Notes: generated from the sequence alone by a model not told the origin. A stretch of 37,934 nt of DNA from an uncultured Gammaproteobacteria bacterium (GCA_913048385.1 CAJWVZ010000021.1:1-37934); one strand, 5' to 3'. Positions 25,827 to 35,604 are shown, counted from the stretch's first letter. Program-made: numbers and translations.

Positions 25827-26489
25827 CTAGTCGAAGCCATGGATCCCTAGAAACTCTTTAGACAGCTTAGAACCTTTGTTATCAGAACCGGTCCGACCGG
25901 TTCCATCTAGTAACCTCTCCAGATAACGGGCAAAGAGGTCTACCTCTAAATTTACTTCTTGCCCCTCAACGTAAGAGCCAATAATCGTCTCTTTTTGAGT
26001 ATGAGGGATAACATTGATACTGAATTGGTTATTCATAACCGCATTTACTGTCAGACTAACACCATCCACACAAATGGAACCCTTACCTGCAATGTACCGG
26101 CTAATTTCTTCCGGGGCCTCGAAAACCAACCTACGGCTTTGTCCGTCTTCTTTTTGACTATACAGCGTTCCTACTCCGTCAACGTGTCCACTCACAATAT
26201 GTCCACCAAAACGGCCTACCGCTGCCATCGCTTTTTCAAGATTTATGCGAGATCCAGGCTTCAGAGAGCTCAATGAAGTACAGCTAAGAGTTTCATTTGA
26301 GACATCCGCACCAAAAGTACTTACCCCTAAAGAGACTACCGTCAAACAACAACCGTTTACCGAAACACTATCACCAATCTTGACGTCGTCGAGATTTAAA
26401 AGCCCGGTGTTAATTTCCAAACGCCATTCGGAATTGATACGCTCCAGTCGCGATACTTCGCCCAACGCCTCGATAATCCCTGTGAACAT
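25827..26489 (-). CDS. ribE: Riboflavin synthase, alpha subunit
   Basis: This is a 220-residue protein with two homologous lumazine-binding barrels. The first begins MFTGIIEALGEV and contains SVSVNGCCLTVV and GGHIVSGHVDGVG; the second has KGSICVDGVSLTVNAV and NVIPHTQKETII. It dismutates two dimethylribityllumazines to riboflavin and the pyrimidine. About 15-20 residues at the C-terminus (after the trimerisation helix) are polar and variable. It lies between ribD and ribBA in the rib operon. Confidence 0.95.
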   Translation of the reverse strand: MFTGIIEALGEVSRLERINSEWRLEINTGLLNLDDVKIGDSVSVNGCCLTVVSLGVSTFGADVSNETLSCTSLSSLKPGSRINLEKAMAAVGRFGGHIVSGHVDGVGTLYSQKEDGQSRRLVFEAPEEISRYIAGKGSICVDGVSLTVNAVMNNQFSINVIPHTQKETIIGSYVEGQEVNLEVDLFARYLERLLDGTGRTGSDNKGSKLSKEFLGIHGFD

Positions 26490-26564
26490 AATCGACCTCG
26501 CAAAAACCTAGCGTCGTGCGCTACTCAAAATGCCATAAACCCTAAAAAATTTATTAACCCGTCA

Positions 26565-27707
26565 CTATCTTTTAAACACGATCCTTAGGTCTTCCCCGAA
26601 CTGAGTTGCCGAGGCAATTGCAAAGCGCGGCGCTAAATCCATGCTGGTGATTTCACCAAAATCTAATAATGGTCGACCATCTGAGCCCAGTAACTTGGGC
26701 GCAAGGTAAATAATCAATTCATCAACTAGCCCCTCGGAGATAAACCCGCCGGCAAGGGTTGCGCCAGCCTCAATTAGAACTTCGTTGCAACCATAATCCT
26801 CTAACAGCAATTTTAACACAGAAGCTATATCCGCTCTTCCTTCCGCATCGCAAACCTTGACCCGTTCAACATTCGCAGTTCTCGCCCGCAAGGCCTCTGC
26901 TCGGTCAACCACCGCATCACCTTCCCCAGAAAACAAGAACAAAAGCGGTCCAGCTGCGTCAAAAATCCGGGAATCAACCGGGGTTCTGAGCTGTGTGTCT
27001 AAAACCACCCTCAAGGGTTGCCCAACAGGCTTAACGCCCGCCGAATCACGGACGTTCAACTGAGGGTTGTCGCTTAACACAGTCCCAACCCCTGTAACGA
27101 CGGCATCACTCAGTCTACGTATACTTTGAACATCTTTACGAGACTCAGTACCACTTATCCATTTGCTTTCGCCATTAGCTAACGCCGTGCGTCCATCCAT
27201 ACTCATCGCGAGTTTCAATCGAACATAAGGACGTTTTGACTCATATCGCTTAAAAAAGCCTAAGTTTATTGCCCTCGCTTGCGACTCAAAATCTATTAGG
27301 CGAATGACATCAATTCCGGCATCGACTAGCCCTTGAACCCCTTTGCCCGCAACCAAGGGATTCGGGTCGATGACTGGAATAATTACACGAGCAACGCCAG
27401 CCTCTCTCAGCGCTTCAACGCAAGAACCTGTCCTACCAACGTGACAGCACGGTTCAAGGCTTACAAAAACTGTCGAGTTCTTAGCTCTATCTCCAGCATT
27501 TAATAGAGCCATTCGCTCTGCGTGGGGTTCACCCGTTCCCAGGTGCCATCCGGTACCAACGACCTCCGAACCATCGGCTAAGACGCACCCCACTCTGGGA
27601 TTCGGTGACGCACTCGTTACGTTCTCAGCCAGGGCGAGCGCCTGCTGCATGTGCACTAGCCAATAGGCCTCTTCACCCGATAGATCGTGATTAGATATCT
27701 CTAGCAT
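26565..27707 (-). CDS. ribD: Bifunctional riboflavin deaminase/reductase RibD
   Basis: This is a 380-residue fusion. The N-terminal cytidine-deaminase-like domain has PNPRVGCV and zinc ligands H62 (PHAERMALL), C87 and C96 (EPCCHVGRTGSC). The C-terminal reductase domain (about 155-380) has RPYVRLKLAMSMDGRTAL, WISGTESRKDVQ, SDAVVTGVGTVLSDNPQLNVR and EAGATLAGGFI. It catalyses the second and third steps of riboflavin synthesis. Length and order are normal. It follows nrdR by 42 nt and precedes ribE. Confidence 0.96.
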   Translation of the reverse strand: MLEISNHDLSGEEAYWLVHMQQALALAENVTSASPNPRVGCVLADGSEVVGTGWHLGTGEPHAERMALLNAGDRAKNSTVFVSLEPCCHVGRTGSCVEALREAGVARVIIPVIDPNPLVAGKGVQGLVDAGIDVIRLIDFESQARAINLGFFKRYESKRPYVRLKLAMSMDGRTALANGESKWISGTESRKDVQSIRRLSDAVVTGVGTVLSDNPQLNVRDSAGVKPVGQPLRVVLDTQLRTPVDSRIFDAAGPLLFLFSGEGDAVVDRAEALRARTANVERVKVCDAEGRADIASVLKLLLEDYGCNEVLIEAGATLAGGFISEGLVDELIIYLAPKLLGSDGRPLLDFGEITSMDLAPRFAIASATQFGEDLRIVFKR

Positions 27708-27749
27708 AAGATTTAGGCTTCGAGTTGAGTGAATTAGGCTAAATTAACT

Positions 27750-28217
27750 TCAGGTGTTCGTAGTGGTGTCTTTTGCTAGGCGGTCAATTTCAGCGCGAAA
27801 CTCTTCAAGATCTTTAAAGCTTCGATAAACGGAAGCAAACCGGACGAAGGCTACTTCATCCAATTCTCTCAAGGCCTTCATTACCTGTTCACCAATGACT
27901 CTGGATGGCAACTCCCTTTCTCCCGTTGACCGGATAAAAGCCTTAATTTTTGTCACTGCTTCATCGACTTTTTCAATTGATACCGGCCTTTTCTCCAAGG
28001 CCGTCATCAGACCACCAACCATTTTGTCTTCGTTAAACGGCTCCCTAACCCCATCCTGTTTTATAATACGAGGCATGACCAATTCAGCAGATTCGTAAGT
28101 GGTAAAACGCTCCTGGCATGTAATACACTCACGCCGACGACGGACGTTGTTGCCCTCGGCAACTAAGCGAGAATCGATAACTTTAGTATCTACTGTACTG
28201 CAAAAAGGACAGTGCAT
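27750..28217 (-). CDS. nrdR: Transcriptional repressor NrdR
   Basis: This 155-residue repressor of ribonucleotide reductase genes has an N-terminal zinc ribbon (C3, C6, C31, C34; [17 protein letters not shown] ... RRRRECITC) and an ATP-cone domain ([32 protein letters not shown]) that senses ATP/dATP. The ending [23 protein letters not shown] is diagnostic. It lies 28 nt after glyA and 42 nt before ribD, the standard gammaproteobacterial order. No nrd genes are in the window. Confidence 0.97.
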   Translation of the reverse strand: MHCPFCSTVDTKVIDSRLVAEGNNVRRRRECITCQERFTTYESAELVMPRIIKQDGVREPFNEDKMVGGLMTALEKRPVSIEKVDEAVTKIKAFIRSTGERELPSRVIGEQVMKALRELDEVAFVRFASVYRSFKDLEEFRAEIDRLAKDTTTNT

Positions 28218-28245
28218 TAGTCTCTCCTTACCTTCATTTCAATGA

Positions 28246-29505
28246 TCAAGATACCTCATATACAGGAAAGCGTGAACACAGAGCGATAACTTTTTCCCTA
28301 ACATCCCCCTGTGTGTCGGTGTTATTAATATCTTCGAGGACGTCACATATCCAACCGGTTAACTCGGTAACCTCACCTTCTTTAAAACCTCGAGTGGTAA
28401 TAGCCGGTGTTCCAATACGCAAACCCGAAGTCACAAAAGGAGACTGCGGGTCGTTAGGAACCGCGTTTTTATTAACCGTAATATTAGCAGATCCAAGCGC
28501 AGCATCTGCCTCTTTGCCTGTGAGATTCTGCTTAATCAGACTTAGCAAAAACAAATGGTCGTCAGTACCGCCAGAGACTACCTCAAATCCGCGCGAAATA
28601 AAGATGGAGGCCATCACCCGAGCATTAGCAACCACTTGCTCTTGATAAGCTTTGAAGTCCGCTCCCATCGCTTCCTTAAAACAGACCGCTTTCGCAGCAA
28701 TTACATGCATTAGCGGACCACCCTGAGTTTCAGGAAAAACAGCAAAATTTAGTTTTTTTTCTAATTCAGGGTTTGACCGAGCAAGAATAATCCCACCACG
28801 AGGTCCGCGAAGAGTCTTATGTGTTGTCGAAGTCGTTACGTCAGCAATGTTGACTGGGCTCGGGTAGACCCCTGCCGCAACTAGCCCAGAGACATGCGCC
28901 ATATCAACAACAAACCAAGCTCCAACACTGTCAGCTATGTCTCGAAAACGCTGCCAATCAACAATTTTGGAGTATGCCGAAAAACCAGCCATGATCATTT
29001 TAGGCTTGTGTATTCCCGCAAGGCGCTCAACCTCAGCGTAATCAATTTCGCCGGTTTCGTCGTCCAAACCATACTGGGCAGCTTTGTAGACGCGCCCAGA
29101 AAAACTAACCGAGGCACCGTGAGTCAGGTGGCCACCATCGGCCAGACTCATTCCGAGTACAGTGTCACCCGGCTGCATCAACGCCATGTAAACGGCAAGA
29201 TTTGCTCCTGAACCAGAGTGCGGTTGAACATTAGCGTAGTCAGCTTTAAACAGCTGTTTCGCTCTCTCTATCGCAATATTCTCAATAATATCAACATGCT
29301 CACATCCGCCATAATACCTCTTACCAGGATAACCCTCAGCGTACTTGTTCGTCAAAACCGAACCCTGCGCCTCTAGGATTAGAGGGCTCGCATGATTTTC
29401 GGATGCAATCAATTCAATATGATGCTCTTGTCTTGCACGCTCAGCGTCAATAGCTGCGGCGATCTCGGAATCTAATCCAGCAAGGGTCATATCTTTTCTA
29501 AACAT
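28246..29505 (-). CDS. glyA: Serine hydroxymethyltransferase
   Basis: This is a 419-residue PLP enzyme interconverting serine plus tetrahydrofolate with glycine plus methylene-THF. Landmarks: [49 protein letters not shown], the PLP-binding lysine K230 in [15 protein letters not shown], and [15 protein letters not shown] near the C-terminus. Start ATG 29505 has GGAG 7 nt upstream. It is the first gene of the minus-strand housekeeping run. The 217-nt gap to the divergent ettA must hold promoters for both, but I see no clear consensus elements in it. Confidence 0.97.
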   Translation of the reverse strand: MFRKDMTLAGLDSEIAAAIDAERARQEHHIELIASENHASPLILEAQGSVLTNKYAEGYPGKRYYGGCEHVDIIENIAIERAKQLFKADYANVQPHSGSGANLAVYMALMQPGDTVLGMSLADGGHLTHGASVSFSGRVYKAAQYGLDDETGEIDYAEVERLAGIHKPKMIMAGFSAYSKIVDWQRFRDIADSVGAWFVVDMAHVSGLVAAGVYPSPVNIADVTTSTTHKTLRGPRGGIILARSNPELEKKLNFAVFPETQGGPLMHVIAAKAVCFKEAMGADFKAYQEQVVANARVMASIFISRGFEVVSGGTDDHLFLLSLIKQNLTGKEADAALGSANITVNKNAVPNDPQSPFVTSGLRIGTPAITTRGFKEGEVTELTGWICDVLEDINNTDTQGDVREKVIALCSRFPVYEVS

Positions 29506-29722
29506 CTATTTACTCCGGCAAAGGTAAGTGGAACGAGGTGGCATTAAAATTAGATCTTAAAATGGCGAATAGTTTAGCTTTACTATTCTATCTTACGAGT
29601 GATTTTTGGGCATCATCTATCTTGTTATTTTTACAATACTCTCCCTCTAATTTCCCTACTTTTCTCTTTACCTAAGTTGATATGGCATAATCAGCACGGT
29701 TGGAAGAAAAAAGGATTGCTTC

Positions 29723-31387
29723 ATGGCACAGTTTGTTTTTACGATGCATCAAGTCGGTAAAGTCGTACCGCCCAAGCGCGAAATTCTTAAAGACATCTCT
29801 CTCTCATTTTTCCCTGGGGCAAAAATCGGTGTACTGGGGCTCAATGGGTCCGGGAAATCCACCTTGCTGAAAATAATGGCAGGAGAGGATCAAGAATTTA
29901 ATGGCGAGGCACGCCCTCAACCAGATCTAAAGATTGGCTACCTGCCACAGGAACCGATCCTAGATGAGCAAGACGACGTGAGAGGAAACGTGCAACAAGG
30001 GGTAAGCGAGACTCTCGCACTGATCGAAGAGTTTAATACTATCAGCGATCGGTTTGCAGAACCGTTAGGTGAAGAAGAGATGAATTCTCTGCTCGACCGG
30101 CAAGGAGATCTTCAAAATAAAATTGATACGATTGGGGGCTGGGAAATAGATCGTGTGCTTGAGCGTGCGGCAGATGCACTGCGTCTCCCGCCCTGGGATA
30201 GCCCCGTCAAAAACTTATCTGGGGGAGAGCGGCGTCGAGTAGCACTATGCCAACTTCTCTTGTCAAACCCCGACATGCTCTTATTGGACGAGCCAACAAA
30301 CCATCTGGATGCCGAGAGCGTGGGCTGGCTTGAGCGCTTCTTGCAAGAGTATTCGGGAACCGTCGTTGCGATTACCCACGACCGGTATTTTCTCGACAAC
30401 GCTGCTGGGTGGATCTTAGAGCTCGACCGAGGACATGGCATTCCATATGAAGGTAATTATACAGATTGGTTAGAGGCGAAAGAACAGAGACTCCAGACAG
30501 AGCAACGACAACAAGCCGCTCATCAAAAGACAATAAAATCAGAACTAGAGTGGGTGCGAGCAAACACAAAAGGTCGACAAGCCAAAAGTAAGGCGCGTAT
30601 TGCCAGATTTGAAGAATTAAACTCTCAAGATTTTCAAAAACGTAATGAAACACAGGAGTTGTACATTCCTCCCGGCCCTCGACTTGGCGATAAAGTTATC
30701 GACGTAAAAAATGTCAGTAAAAGTTTTGACGCAAAGACTCTTTTCAGCAACCTGAACTTCAGTATTCCTAAAGGCAGCATCGTCGGAATTATCGGTGGCA
30801 ATGGCGCTGGGAAAACTACTTTTTTAAGGTTGCTCGTCGGTTCAGAAAAATGTGACGACGGTGAAATAGAACTGGGTTCAACCGTCGATCTAGCTTATGT
30901 TGACCAAAGCCGAGACAGCCTTAACAATGATAATACGGTCTGGCAGGAAATTTCAGAGGGACAGGAAAATATATTGGTAGGGCAATACGAAACATCCTCA
31001 AGAGCGTATGCCAGCCGCTTTAATTTCCGAGGCGGTGACCAACAGAAATTTGTTAAAGATCTTTCAGGCGGAGAGCGAAACCGTTTACATATGGCGAAGC
31101 TACTTAAGCGTGGCGGTAACGTATTGTTGTTAGACGAACCTACGAACGACCTAGACGTGGAAACGCTTAGAGCACTAGAAGAAGGCCTTCTAACTTTTCC
31201 GGGATGCGCCATTGTCGTTTCGCACGACCGTTGGTTTTTGGATCGGATCTGCACTCATATTTTAGCGTTTGAAGGTGACAGTGAAGTTATTTGGTATGAG
31301 GGCAACTACACAGACTATGAGCTGGATCGTAGGAAGCGTTCAGGAGATGTACAGCCGACTCGTGTGAAATATAAAAAAATCAATTGA
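29723..31387 (+). CDS. ettA: Energy-dependent translational throttle protein EttA
   Basis: This is a 554-residue ABC-F protein with two ATPase domains and no membrane segments. First domain: Walker A GLNGSGKST (about 39-47), signature LSGGERRRVALCQLL and Walker B LLLDEPTNHLDAESV. Second domain: GGNGAGKTT, LSGGERNRLHMAKLL and VLLLDEPTNDLDVETL. The linker between them carries the basic arm (WVRANTKGRQAKSKARIARFEEL). The C-terminal RRKRSGDVQPTRVKYKKIN end matches EttA. It binds the ribosomal E site and gates the first elongation step according to ATP/ADP. AAGGA lies 8 nt before the ATG. A 6-bp hairpin without a T-run (31387-31401) overlaps the stop codon. Confidence 0.95.
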   Translation: MAQFVFTMHQVGKVVPPKREILKDISLSFFPGAKIGVLGLNGSGKSTLLKIMAGEDQEFNGEARPQPDLKIGYLPQEPILDEQDDVRGNVQQGVSETLALIEEFNTISDRFAEPLGEEEMNSLLDRQGDLQNKIDTIGGWEIDRVLERAADALRLPPWDSPVKNLSGGERRRVALCQLLLSNPDMLLLDEPTNHLDAESVGWLERFLQEYSGTVVAITHDRYFLDNAAGWILELDRGHGIPYEGNYTDWLEAKEQRLQTEQRQQAAHQKTIKSELEWVRANTKGRQAKSKARIARFEELNSQDFQKRNETQELYIPPGPRLGDKVIDVKNVSKSFDAKTLFSNLNFSIPKGSIVGIIGGNGAGKTTFLRLLVGSEKCDDGEIELGSTVDLAYVDQSRDSLNNDNTVWQEISEGQENILVGQYETSSRAYASRFNFRGGDQQKFVKDLSGGERNRLHMAKLLKRGGNVLLLDEPTNDLDVETLRALEEGLLTFPGCAIVVSHDRWFLDRICTHILAFEGDSEVIWYEGNYTDYELDRRKRSGDVQPTRVKYKKIN

Positions 31388-31413
31388 GTTACTGAGTAAC
31401 TGAAACAGTAGGC

Positions 31414-32079
31414 TCACAATTTCAAATTACGACGCAGTTTGGAAAGCCTGGAACGCAACTCACTTCCCTGCAATGGCCGATGGGTAACATCTGGCAAGGG
31501 GGCCGCTACCTCAAGTTCCAGTGCTTCGCCGCGCCTTACTCGATCGCATAAAATACTATAATGATAATCAAAAACCGACTGAGCAACCGACGGAGGCTCG
31601 TTTGCAAGCAGAAACCAAGAGGTCGCCCTGCCAGCGAAGTAAACTGCTGGATGACTCCAAGTGAAATTACGCTTTGGGGAAGGTGCCGAACAAGCCTCTA
31701 CATATGCATCCTGCGCATTCGGCAGACCAAATAGATCATCGCCCGTTTGACACACGCTTATGAGATCAGCAAGACTGGGTAGGAAGGTCTGACCGTGTGT
31801 TATTCTTTTCCCCCCGGCAAGAATTACGCTCGGCGAAAATTTTTGCAACGCACTTAACCAATATTTTTTGGCGATCACAAGACTTTCCGCATCAGGAAAA
31901 GCTTTATGAAACTGATTGTGGTACGCAAACTGAAACTGTGTAAATATCTGCGAAATTGCTCCAATATGATCTTGTGCATTTTCAAAATCATCGTCCTCTC
32001 TTTTGGATGCAGCCTCTTCTCTGACCAAATTTTTTTTGTGCGGATCCGAGGCAGTCAATGAGTTTTCACTTGAGCTCAT
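31414..32079 (-). CDS. Replication-protein-P-like protein (possible helicase loader)
   Basis: About 221 residues. A Ser/Lys/Asp-rich N-terminus (SSSENSLTASDPHKK) precedes a helical domain with FTQFQFAYHNQFHKAFPDAESLVIAKKYWLSALQKFSPSVILAGGKR. This is followed by FLPSLADLISVC, LPNAQDAYVEACSAPSP and WSHPAVYFAGRATSWFLL. The layout resembles the phage lambda replication protein P family, which loads DnaB helicase; similarity is judged by eye and moderate. I place the start at ATG 32079, one base after the TAA of the DnaT-like gene (TAAAATG), implying coupled translation. The longer frame from 32184 would overlap that gene by 104 bp and is unlikely. The partner is a DnaT-domain protein, so a replication-restart or loader role is inferred. 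Confidence 0.7.
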   Translation of the reverse strand: MSSSENSLTASDPHKKNLVREEAASKREDDDFENAQDHIGAISQIFTQFQFAYHNQFHKAFPDAESLVIAKKYWLSALQKFSPSVILAGGKRITHGQTFLPSLADLISVCQTGDDLFGLPNAQDAYVEACSAPSPKRNFTWSHPAVYFAGRATSWFLLANEPPSVAQSVFDYHYSILCDRVRRGEALELEVAAPLPDVTHRPLQGSELRSRLSKLRRNLKL

Positions 32080-32080
32080 T

Positions 32081-33295
32081 TTAATCCGCCCAGCTTCGAT
32101 CTGCGAGGGCATGGAGTCGGCTTTCAATATTTTTTTGGTTTGTTCCAGAACCTTGGAAACCTGACGCATTTGAACCCACTCCATTCTCAGACTCTTTTAA
32201 TCTTCGAGACCACGCGGCTTTTATAAATTGAAGAAAAGCAGTATTCCAAGAGGCCTTCACTTGTTGGCTGTCACGCCAATAAAGAACAAACTCAGCTATT
32301 TTTGATTGTGCAAAGGCCGAATCGATCTCAGCCATCTCCAAAATATCATAAAAATCTGAGCTAGGTCGCCAATCCTTAGCGATTGGCCTAGGCGTGTCGT
32401 CAAAACCAAGTGACGCACTGTAACGCGACCACTGACGCCTCACGTGCTCGATGAATTTACTGTTCCAAGCACCCTTTTGAATACCCCGCTCTTGCCAAAA
32501 AAGTATGAACTCTGGAACCGCATCTTCTATAAATCTGAGGTTTATATCCGCGTTGACGAGTATAGAGATCGCATCCTCACTTGGGCTCCAAGTTGCTGAC
32601 ATATCTGCACCATGCTCGGCGATCCCGCTTCGGTTTTGCTCAGCCCTCCACTCACGAATTACAAATTTTAAGAACACATTGCCCCAGGAAAAATGAGGCT
32701 GTCCCCGATCTCGCCAGTAACTCACGAAGCTTGGCAACACCTTTTCGAGAAACTCATCCGAAATACTGTGCTGCCTACATTGGGCGACCCAGCTATCATC
32801 AGGGCGCCAGTTCGGTGGAATTAGAGTCTTCCCACCATTCGCGATAAAGCTTCGACCTGAAGTCGCTCTCCCATCTGAGGCTCTAGAATTAACTGAGCTT
32901 AAACTTTCAAGACCTGGTTTTTGCCGCTCCGCTGGGATCTGATGCCCATTATCGATTCTCGCTTTAGTACTATTTTCACCCGAAGAACTATCGTCAGCTA
33001 AAGTGAATACTACCTCCCCACTTCCATCGGACTTATGCTCAGAGGTAATCAAGCCCAAGGCCTCGAGACTTTGTTGAACACCGCGAATTTTTTCGATACC
33101 CCAAAACGGAAAAGCAGCCTCTATTCGTTCTTTATCTAGCAAAACGGATAATGACGTTGCATTCAGCGACACGTATCCTTGCTGATTAACCAACTCACCC
33201 AATACGTGCAACATGACGGTCTCATCGAGACCAATAGTTGCGGCCAATGTCGCTGAGATTAGCAAAGGCCTTTCTGGGATAAGTGTTGAGTTCAT
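32081..33295 (-). CDS. Protein with three DnaT-type DNA-binding domains
   Basis: This is a 404-residue protein. Residues 1-100 look like a winged-helix module (ISATLAATIGLDETVMLHVLGELVNQQG ... IRGVQQSLEALGLI). A Ser-rich linker follows, then three copies of a DnaT-like domain of about 55 residues. Each starts with a tryptophan and runs W-x-P-x-x-D ... F.vYWrdrg ... sWn..Fl.fv...W. The leading tryptophans are W163, W236 and W309, spaced exactly 73 residues apart. E. coli DnaT has one such domain and works in PriA-dependent replication restart, handing DnaB-DnaC to DNA. Here the domain is tripled and the gene is followed directly by a replication-protein-P-like gene. No signal peptide, so cytoplasmic. 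Domain call is confident by eye; function is inferred. Confidence 0.78.
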   Translation of the reverse strand: MNSTLIPERPLLISATLAATIGLDETVMLHVLGELVNQQGYVSLNATSLSVLLDKERIEAAFPFWGIEKIRGVQQSLEALGLITSEHKSDGSGEVVFTLADDSSSGENSTKARIDNGHQIPAERQKPGLESLSSVNSRASDGRATSGRSFIANGGKTLIPPNWRPDDSWVAQCRQHSISDEFLEKVLPSFVSYWRDRGQPHFSWGNVFLKFVIREWRAEQNRSGIAEHGADMSATWSPSEDAISILVNADINLRFIEDAVPEFILFWQERGIQKGAWNSKFIEHVRRQWSRYSASLGFDDTPRPIAKDWRPSSDFYDILEMAEIDSAFAQSKIAEFVLYWRDSQQVKASWNTAFLQFIKAAWSRRLKESENGVGSNASGFQGSGTNQKNIESRLHALADRSWAD

Positions 33296-33471
33296 TTGTT
33301 AATTTTTCAGTTTTTTAAATGTTTAATTATCGTACCATAATGCACATAATCGATGGAGATATGTAGGTTAATATTTAAGATAATGGAGGTATTTTTTCAA
33401 CTTGAAATATCCACCGGCTATACACAGTATACTCACAAGAACTATTTTTTATTATCGGCCTCGTAACTAGC

Positions 33472-34383
33472 ATGGAAATAATTTCAAATTTTATTAAAGA
33501 GCAAAAACTATCCAATGACTATAGGTTTAACTGCGTGGACTATTGGCTTCCATTGGCGACGCGGTTACAAAAAATACTTACAACGAAAACAGTCCGCGGC
33601 AATCATAAACCAATAGTTCTTGGAATAAACGGGTGTCAGGGAAGCGGGAAGTCTACACTCGCAAAATTCCTCGAGGCAGCGCTCAAAAATACCGACCTTA
33701 ATACCGCGACCCTCTCCCTAGATGACTTCTATCTCTCACCAGAAGCGAGGGTAGCATTGGCAAAAAAAATACACCCTCTTTTCAGGACGCGGGGGGTCCC
33801 CGGCACCCACGACGTTGGGCTTGCCTTGAGAAAATTTCAGGACTTGCTAGACATAACAAAGACGTCCGTTTTACTTCCGCGATTTGATAAAGCACTAGAC
33901 AAGCCAGCTCAAGAAAATGTGTGGCCAATCGCGCCAAGGCCGCTAGATCTAATTATCCTCGAGGGGTGGTTTGTCGGAGCACAACCACAACCCGACAACG
34001 ACTTAATCGCACCGGTCAACGACCTTGAAAAAAACAAAGACCCTGAAACTATCTGGCGCACGCACGCAAACCAGTTCCTCGCGCAGGAGTATCAATTATT
34101 ATTCTCTAAAATCGACATATTAATTATGTTGAGGGCTCCCAATTTTCAAAGTGTTTCTACGTGGCGAAACAACCAAGAAAAAAAGCTAAGGAGGACTGTA
34201 GAATTCACAGGCAAGCACGAGAAAAAAATCATGAGCGAGAGGGAAGTGAGGGATTTTATAAAATATTTTGAACGCCTTACCCTCCACTGCCTTAAAACTA
34301 TTCCCTTGCAGGCAGACATGATCTTTGATTTAGATCATACCCAAAGGGTCATCAAAAAGTCGGGTCACCTAAGCCTCGGCTAA
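33472..34383 (+). CDS. P-loop kinase, D-glycerate 3-kinase-like
   Basis: This is a 303-residue soluble kinase. Walker A is GCQGSGKST (54-62), preceded by a beta strand PIVLGIN. TLSLDDFYLSPEARVALA is the substrate-site signature of the glycerate kinase/YggC/Tda10 family, followed by HPLFRTRGVPGTHDVGLAL, LPRFDKALDKPAQENVWP and LIILEGWFVGAQP (Walker B region). The family phosphorylates D-glycerate or an unknown small molecule. The end overlaps the convergent permease by 15 bp. No clear ribosome-binding site precedes the ATG at 33472. The 176-nt gap to the divergent DnaT-like gene is AT-rich with no clear promoter. Confidence 0.83.
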   Translation: MEIISNFIKEQKLSNDYRFNCVDYWLPLATRLQKILTTKTVRGNHKPIVLGINGCQGSGKSTLAKFLEAALKNTDLNTATLSLDDFYLSPEARVALAKKIHPLFRTRGVPGTHDVGLALRKFQDLLDITKTSVLLPRFDKALDKPAQENVWPIAPRPLDLIILEGWFVGAQPQPDNDLIAPVNDLEKNKDPETIWRTHANQFLAQEYQLLFSKIDILIMLRAPNFQSVSTWRNNQEKKLRRTVEFTGKHEKKIMSEREVRDFIKYFERLTLHCLKTIPLQADMIFDLDHTQRVIKKSGHLSLG

Positions 34384-35427
34384 CTTGTCTTCGCCGCTAA
34401 GCAGGGGCTGCAACCACACTCTTAAGACCAAACATGAAAGCACGACGGCCATGACTTGACGCCAAATTGGAAACGTCTCGCCATGCGTCATATTGGAGAG
34501 CTGCAAAGGCCATTCGACAGCCGCGTACACGGCATTTAGCAAAAGTCCGCAAATCAATGCCGCTCCGATTACAGACGCGAGGTACGCTACCAATGAACGA
34601 AGCCCCAACTGCTCCTTTATGACGCCCATGGTGGCTATATTAGTCGCGGGTCCAGTGAGCATAAAGACCAGCGCAGCGCCGGGAGAAACGCCGGCAAAAA
34701 GCAGCCCCGCGGCCACTGGCGTTGAGGCAGTGGCGCAAATGTACATCGGTAACCCTGCAATAACCATAAGAATCATTGCCCCTAACCCGTTTCCCCAAAG
34801 AAGAAAGAAAGACTCAGGAATAAATGTGGTCATCGCGGCTGCAGCAACAAGACCAATGACCAGCCATTTTGCCGTGTCAGAGATCATTCGGCCGTAACCA
34901 TACTGCAATGCCATAACCAATCGTTCGGGGAAACTTTCTCGGGTAGCACTTTCTTCAACACTCTTTTCAGAAGAACAGCAGCCTGTCGGCTTCTCGGCTG
35001 ACTGAGTCAACTCTTCTTGACCAAAAATATTGACTGCAATTCCTGCGGTGATTGCGCTGAAGAGTGCCCCCATAGGCCTCGCAAAAGCAAAAACCGGACC
35101 TAGAATGGCGTAAGAAAAAGCAATGGAGTCCACTCCCGTCTCCGGTGTCGCTACCAAAAAAGAAGCCGTCGCACCTTTCGATGCGCCCGCCTGCCGCACG
35201 GCAAGAGCCGTAGGGATTACACCACACGAGCACAGAGGAAGTGGAGCGCCAATCAAGGCTCCCTTTGTAATTGACAAAAGACCGGGAGTAGCAAGCTGTT
35301 TTTCAATCCATTGCGTTGGAATAACCTGCTTAATTAATCCCGCAATAAAATAACCAAGCAACAGCCACGGGGCGCTCTCAATAACCAGATTCCAAAAATT
35401 ATAAAGAAAATTAATTTTCTTCTCCAT
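34369..35427 (-). CDS. Permease of the SO_0444/DUF318 family, probable heavy-metal efflux
   Basis: This 352-residue protein has about eight to ten membrane helices in two halves joined by a hydrophilic loop that carries a Cys pair (GCCSSEKSVEES). The N-half has GALIGAPLPLCSCGVIPTALAVRQAGASKGATASFLVATPETG, with the family's CSCG motif (66-69). The C-half has GLPMYICATASTPVAAGLLFAGVSPGAALVFMLTGPATNIATM. Relatives are annotated as Cu/Zn efflux permeases or ArsP-like organoarsenical exporters; the metal is not predictable here. Start ATG 35427; an in-frame TTG two codons earlier is less likely. It is the first gene on its strand after the large repeat gene and has no regulator beside it. Confidence 0.83.
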   Translation of the reverse strand: MEKKINFLYNFWNLVIESAPWLLLGYFIAGLIKQVIPTQWIEKQLATPGLLSITKGALIGAPLPLCSCGVIPTALAVRQAGASKGATASFLVATPETGVDSIAFSYAILGPVFAFARPMGALFSAITAGIAVNIFGQEELTQSAEKPTGCCSSEKSVEESATRESFPERLVMALQYGYGRMISDTAKWLVIGLVAAAAMTTFIPESFFLLWGNGLGAMILMVIAGLPMYICATASTPVAAGLLFAGVSPGAALVFMLTGPATNIATMGVIKEQLGLRSLVAYLASVIGAALICGLLLNAVYAAVEWPLQLSNMTHGETFPIWRQVMAVVLSCLVLRVWLQPLLSGEDKLAEA

Positions 35428-35548
35428 TAACAAAGTGCGAGATTGATCTGATACATAACCACCAAACTAGCTTAATGCTACATGTTTGCGGAGGGAATTG
35501 TCCATACAACTGTAAATGGTTCCAACGCATAAACTTAATTAGATCCAT

Positions 35549-35583
35549 AAAAAAAAGCCAGGCCCTCAGGGCTGGCTTTTTTT
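35549..35583. terminator. Strong bidirectional intrinsic terminator
   Basis: A run of A (35549-35556), then a stem AGCCAG / CTGGCT with an inner CCC/GGG pair, a TCA loop and one bulged G (35556-35577), then a run of T (35577-35583). On the minus strand it lies just downstream of the repeat-protein stop codon and ends that transcript. The plus-strand side also fits a terminator. Confidence 0.85.
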
Positions 35584-35604
35584 CTAACCCAATAAAAGGA
35601 TTCG

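Noticed and set aside
24607..27749. FMN riboswitch in the rib operon
   Set aside because: The gaps before ribH, ribBA, ribE and ribD are 42-75 nt, too short for the aptamer, and none holds its conserved elements.
32080..32184. Extra 35 N-terminal residues on the replication-P-like gene
   Set aside because: They would overlap the DnaT-like gene by 104 bp. ATG 32079, one base after the stop codon, is the natural coupled start.
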